Assembly: GCA_033239525.1 (NCBI GenBank)
Contig: BSYO01000004.1
Coordinates: 20,002,037 to 20,066,036 of the forward strand
Origin: Nepenthes gracilis
Lineage: Eukaryota; Streptophyta; Magnoliopsida; Caryophyllales; Nepenthaceae
Direction of reading: 5' to 3'
DNA length: 64,000 nt
Both the position numbers and the translations under genes were made by a program. The notes under the pieces are model-generated. The model did not search any database, was not told the origin of the DNA, and was given only the letters and a program-made list of their open reading frames with translations. This document shows positions 58,846-64,000 of the stretch, one piece after another. How positions within the stretch are numbered: position 1 is the stretch's first letter; every line of letters begins with the position of its first letter.

Positions 58846-59839
58846 AATTGCATACGGCCCAAGTTGCCTAATTTGCTGAGGTTGGTATACGGATCACGAA
58901 GACTCTGGCGGTAGTGACAGGGAGCTCCTGCAACGTGATTTCAGCCGTTAGGTTGAGTTGAGGGGCGCTGCAACGTGTTTGGATGAAGAAAATGTGAAGA
59001 TGATAACTAAACCTAAGGATCTATATTTTTCCTTTTAAAAATATATATATATATTTAAATTTTATATTTAATGAATGTCTATATTATAAAAAATGAAAAA
59101 TAACTATATTTAATTACTTTTTACTTTAAAAGTTGCCCCCGTTGGATCAAGCATCTAATAATTAGAATCTAACTTTAAATTTTATGTTTTCATTATTTGT
59201 GAATTTTGATATTTTAGTATTCTAAAAAATAATTTAAAATTTTATTTTATATTATTTTTAATAAAATAATTAAAAATATTGAGAACATATTTAATTCAAC
59301 GACTACCAACCATTTGCAGGAGAGATTCTCCCTCACTTTATTATATGGATGTCTGTAAGATTGATAAACTTACCATGTCTTCAAACGATCTAGCATATGA
59401 AGTCATGCTTTAGTCATCCCACCTCATCCCTCAAAGCTAGACCGTTGATGCAACGGCCTGCATCGACTACAACGATACCTACTTCATTCCTTCTTCTCTC
59501 GTTACTGTATTTTCTTAATAGATGTTTTCCTTTAATTTTGTGAATAGGCTATAACAACAACCACGTCAGATGCCCTACTAATAACAAATGCTAATGTCTC
59601 TCCCTATCAATGAGGTTTGGACACGGAACGTTTAGAGCCGGCGGGCCAATTTTTGCCGCCCACGTTGATCACCAACGTGGGGTCACCGGTTTCAGCCAAT
59701 GACCACCATCACTACTTGCCAATGGCTAATATTCGTTCATTGGGTACTTTTGTTACCTGCTCGATCAATGGACTATTTCAATAATTGAGGCTAATTCGTT
59801 GGCCAAATGGAGAACCTAGATGGTATTTTCTACTGCAAA
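58846..59839. other. Non-coding stretch
   Basis: Mixed AT-rich and moderate-GC sequence with an (AT)n tract near 59040. No gene recognised. Confidence 0.4.
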
Positions 59840-60700
59840 CCAAGTATTACAATAGATATGTTACGAACGGTCAAGCCAAATATCGTGTATACAAAGTCGT
59901 TAATTGATTTTTATTCGAATTGAATACTCAATCCTTTGCTTGAATACATAAGGAGATGAAATAACGACACAAACAATCATAATAAAATTAATCATAAGTC
60001 AAATAAAGGTGCCAGTTTTATACAGGAACTCATTTCTAAATGAATGGGTAAATTTTGGGATCTAATCCATACACTCTCAACTATAAATAGCTCTAGTTAC
60101 GCAAATCATCAACACCACTATCGGTTTTACTACACCATTGATAAACAAAGGTAAAAAGATAAGAGATAAAAATAAGATAAATATCAACAATAATGTGCCC
60201 TAAGCAAAACAAAAATAGCATATCAAAGTATCATGAAGATTGAAATAAGATTCGATGCCTAAATGGTTAATAAAAATATTCATTTTCTTTTATCTCTCTC
60301 CAATCAACACTCATATTGCATTTAAAATCTCGCACTTAGTAACCTAAAATTATAATATATTCTTTTATATCTATAAATGGTATTCAAGTGCCAAAGGAAA
60401 ATCAATCCTGGGGCAGAAGCATCCGACATGCACACATTAAAAACAAAAACTATTATTTTCTATGCATGCGTGTCATTCAAACAAGTATTAGATGCCATTT
60501 TATCCACTCACTGCAGATTCATTCACTTGAGCATACTTCACATGACCCTTCCAAGAAGGTCCATACAACAAAAAATCAGTCTAAAAATTTTTATGTACGA
60601 TAAATATGAGATTAATAAGAAAGTAACTCAATCAAACAAGATGTTATTCTCACATTTCATTCACAATGTTTGACGATTCTATTCCCATTTTGATTATTTA
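59840..60700. mobile_element. Possible copia LTR copy related to 2091-2870
   Basis: Phrases occur in the same order as in the stretch at 2.1-2.8 kb (aatgggtaaattttgggatc, then taacctaaaattataatatat, then caagtgccaaaggaaaa). Edges and target duplication were not resolved by eye. Confidence 0.3.
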
Positions 60701-63140
60701 TGATAACCAAAATTTATGTTAGGTTATGAAAAATAATATTCATATACTTATTTTTACATCAAACTTTATCAAATTTGTCAAAACAAGAGCATAAAGAAAG
60801 AGATGGGAGAGAAAAAAAAATTAAAATAAAATATGATCAATGTCTACTTTTAACAATTTTAATACAAATAGATATACAATTGGATGTATAAATAATAATA
60901 CTTTTAGGTTATTTTAAGATAATAATTGGTTAGATATCTTTTCGAATAAATTTAATATAGGAGTCCAATATACACCGAATAACATATCATCATCCAATTA
61001 AAGGGAAGCTTATGCGTGCATTTTTAATATCCATTTGTTGTGTAGCATGTGAGGAAGGAAGGTGGTGCTATTAATTCGACATTGGGTCTACTTACTGCTC
61101 CCTCCTTATATCAAAACCTAACTAATTCTTTAATTATAAGCTGAGTTAATTTTCATGACTTAACTCTCCTGTTGATACAAAACGGACCCCCTTAACGTGC
61201 GGCTTTGTCTTTCGTACTACGCACAGCTATTGCTTTTCAAAGTTGTCTTTCACTGTGTTAATGTCGGACGTGTCCTTCTGTAGGTCCACATCAACTTCAT
61301 CCCATCGGTAATAATTAAAGGTGTCACGATTAATTATACGTGTGATATCATCTTGACATGGCACAGTTTCTCTATCGCTAGGGTAGCCTGCCTGCTGCCC
61401 AAGTTGTAGCCTGTAACTCTAAACGTCCATAGCTATATTAATTGAGTTAGCAAGGGCATTGGATGATTCTTCCAAGGAATAATAGATTTACAGAATTCCA
61501 TAGATTCAGTGTAAATTTATTATTGTAAAGTCACCTGTTTACTATAAATAGTGACATTCATTATAAATTAATTTCTCTACCCAAATTATTCTTAAGCATG
61601 TACATATTTATATGTAGGAAAAGAAGAAATTTGGTTAAAATATTTATAATAATATTAGTTTTAGGCTTGATTATTTTTCTCCATCGTAACTTATGAAGGG
61701 GAGGTGTTAATGAAACCAAACCAAACCCAACCCAACCCATTTTGTTTAATGTGAGTCATTTGAGACTGCCATACTATAAAATTAAACTCTATTTTATGTA
61801 AAGTTATTAGAATATGATTAATTCTTATATCTAAAATTACTGGTTATATATATGTGGTATAATTCAAAACCTATTATTCTCACAAGATTTCTTACCAGTA
61901 AATTAATTAAGACAAAATATTTGTTAAATATATATAAAACTCATTATAAGAATTATCTATTATTTTATCTTAATCACAGAGTTACAGTACATGTATATAT
62001 ATATATATAAAGCAACCAGCTAACAATACATGATCACATAATGATTTTGACCTCAGAGTAATATTATATCTTTTGGGCTTTGATCTTTCAAAAAAAATTA
62101 AAATGAAGTAAATAATTCTTTATAAATTTTATGTCATTTCGTTTACACAGTTTGGCATTATCAGCTTACTCTTAGCTCTAGAGGTTGAGTTTCAACTTCA
62201 CTTAAGCCTACTCAAAATTTGCTAATTAAGGTTATTTTCCTTAGTTATTAGTTGAATTTGATCCTAATTCTCTTCTTTTCCCAGAGGAAAGGATGCAGTG
62301 TGGAGGAACACATTCCCCTTAATGATTCTCAAGCTCAGAGTTTAATGCTCCACAATGTGGAGGAATATAAAACATGGACCTTTGCCCAATATATCATTCT
62401 AGAAATGATTGCTTTGCACGTACAATTTACAGCAAAATAATACAAAAATAATTGGCAATTAAAGTGGGTGATAATTTAATTTATTTTTTTTTAATTTTTT
62501 TGGGTATTATTTTAAGAAACTTGTGATTAAATCTTAAGTTCTTAGCATTAGGTAGAGGATGGATTTTAAATGTACAATTAATTATATGTCCTAACACTGC
62601 CCTAGAAATGGGTTCTCCCTGGCCCTCACCAATAAATAATGACACGTGGTTAATTACTCCAAACAATTTTTTTCCGTAAGTATTTATGATAGTATCTACG
62701 TATTATTTGGATTTAGTACTTTACAACTTAAATAAAAAAAGATAATTGTTTATTTTTATTAGAAAGAAAAGAATTTCCTTAGAGCTTCTTTTGATGATGG
62801 ACAGTAATAAGGAGATATAGAATAAAAGAAGGATATAACCATTTATTGAAGGGTTTTTTTTTTTTTGTAATTCATATCTTTTAAAAATCATTATTTATTA
62901 TTTATTTATATCTATATATCAAAAAAAGATAGTATAAAATTCTAAATTGTAATTAACTATTATTTATTTTAAATATAGTATAAAGTTTAATTGTGTTTAA
63001 CTGAACTTAATTAAGTTGAGACCTAATAAAAGAGACTCGAGAAAAGTCACAGATGAAGAAAATGCACATTTGCCCTTTGTAATTTGAACCATGGAATGAC
63101 CACTATCCTGCTGCCATAAAACCCCATGATCCTGTCGTTC
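60701..63140. other. AT-rich stretch, no gene recognised
   Basis: It contains a (TA)n tract near 61995 and a short aaaccaaacccaacccaaccc run near 61715. An open frame at 62252-62440 follows a plausible acceptor (cccag) but matches nothing I know. Confidence 0.35.
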
Positions 63141-63230
63141 TCTCTCCACCGGCAAATGGGACTACCAGTGGCCTCACCCGGCTCATCCTAGTCTGCCCCG
63201 CCAAATTCAGATACTTTCCCTCTACGTGTT

Positions 63231-63803
63231 TTGTCCTCCACCCTTCAGCTTCTTCTCGATTCCTTTTTTTCTTTTTCGCCTCTTAATTTTTCAGATTTAT
63301 CATCTTGTCTTAAGAATTTAGTCAATCTGTGCAAAGTTCTCAATGCTTCTAGTTTAAATTTGCTTTCTGATAAGAAAGTCGAGTTGTCATTAGAGATTAA
63401 GGCCCTTATTTAAAAAACAATTGAAGTTTCCAGCATTGTTAGGATGGTCCTGAAGTATGGTGGTGCGAGTTCATCGTGTGGTAACCTTTATGGTAAGTTC
63501 TCCTTGGATGCTTTCAATCCTCTGGTTGTTGGGTCGATTTGGGGTGGTATAGGTTTTGGCTCGAAAGACAGGAGGGAGGATTAGCGTAAAGCCGGTGTTG
63601 TGCAGGCCCCTACGCCTAGAAGTTGGATTGACATAAAGGTTGGCTAGCCATTGTTGCCTCGTTCATAGATGAAGTTTTATACTTTCTCAATGGTCGAGAG
63701 TAGGATGATTATTCCCCCAGCATCAATGGCAATGGAAGGGGCTAAGAGGTGGGATTTGTCGTATCATGAATTCAGACTAAAAGGTGGTAGTAATAATAAT
63801 TGA
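63231..63803 (+). pseudogene. Remnant resembling plant LINE ORF1 / DUF4283
   Basis: The frame from ATG 63669 to TGA at 63801-63803 reads MKFYTFSMVESRMIIPP, ASMAMEGAKRWDLSY. This fits the DUF4283 pattern 'L.F..P....G...I..P..V...G..KW' found in plant LINE ORF1 proteins. Just upstream, TPRSWIDIKVG fits the 'SWA.l' segment that precedes it. The frame upstream (63231-63413 and 63440-63590) is open but interrupted by two stops. No reverse transcriptase follows before the window ends. Confidence 0.35.
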
Positions 63804-64000
63804 CAATAATTAAAATTTATAAAATAAAATCTCCAGCCAAAAGACTCCCAAATACACAACCCAAATTCGAGTCAAACTTGACAGAAATATCAAAATAACA
63901 CTAGTAATGATAAAAATAATGTCAACTATTACATAATCGTTTTAAACTACCCATCTGAATATCAAAGATTAGTCACAACCTACTCTAAAATCTGTAGAAA

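Noticed and set aside
61715..61740. Telomere-like repeat
   Set aside because: The aaccaaacccaaccc run does not match the plant telomere unit ccctaaa; simple low-complexity sequence.
1..64000. CRISPR arrays, phage, operons, defence islands
   Set aside because: Nothing of this kind is present; the window is plant nuclear DNA and its repeats are retrotransposon-derived or simple.

Overview
The window is nuclear DNA of a flowering plant. It holds spliced genes of plant families (an EPFL peptide gene, a LURP-one-related exon, a gene for a small plastid-targeted protein), and everything else of size is plant LTR-retrotransposon material of the Ty1/copia and Ty3/gypsy superfamilies. It is AT-rich outside the elements and has one 100-N assembly gap at 56110-56209. 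I cannot name the species. No prokaryotic features, rRNA, tRNA or CRISPR were found.

Layout. 1-2.9 kb: decayed copia element on the minus strand whose gag-protease segment is triplicated in tandem. 4.0-4.5 kb: lone C-terminal exon of a LURP-one-related (LOR) gene. 8.4-11.8 kb: minus-strand two-exon gene for a 132-residue chloroplast-type membrane protein, with a 3 kb intron. 13.6-14.6 kb: copia-type solo LTR carrying nine W-box cores. 15.2-16.5 kb: two-exon EPFL (epidermal patterning factor-like) secreted peptide gene with TATA box. 18.9-30.9 kb: a ~12 kb gypsy element of the Tat lineage on the minus strand, decayed, with an antisense extra ORF and nested LTRs. 31.1-31.4 kb: MITE-like element. 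35.4-46.7 kb: LTR-internal-LTR-internal-LTR array of a non-autonomous copia family, flanked by a 5-bp target duplication and itself invaded by two other LTRs. 46.8-49.3 kb: 2.4 kb solo LTR with a perfect 5-bp duplication. 51.3-56.1 kb: GC-rich 3' half of a second Tat-type element, cut by the gap. 57.5-58.8 kb: LTR related to that of the 18.9-30.9 kb element. 63.2-63.8 kb: remnant with a DUF4283/LINE ORF1-like stretch.

The host genes are few and unrelated in function. The most interesting material is the retrotransposon architecture: the shared-LTR array built from an internally deleted family, a UAG codon retained just before the protease motif, antisense ORFs in two Tat-type elements, a GGCGCC motif array in one of them, and a W-box-rich LTR in the upstream region of the EPFL gene. 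All element boundaries come from reading repeated edges by eye; no alignment or database search was run.
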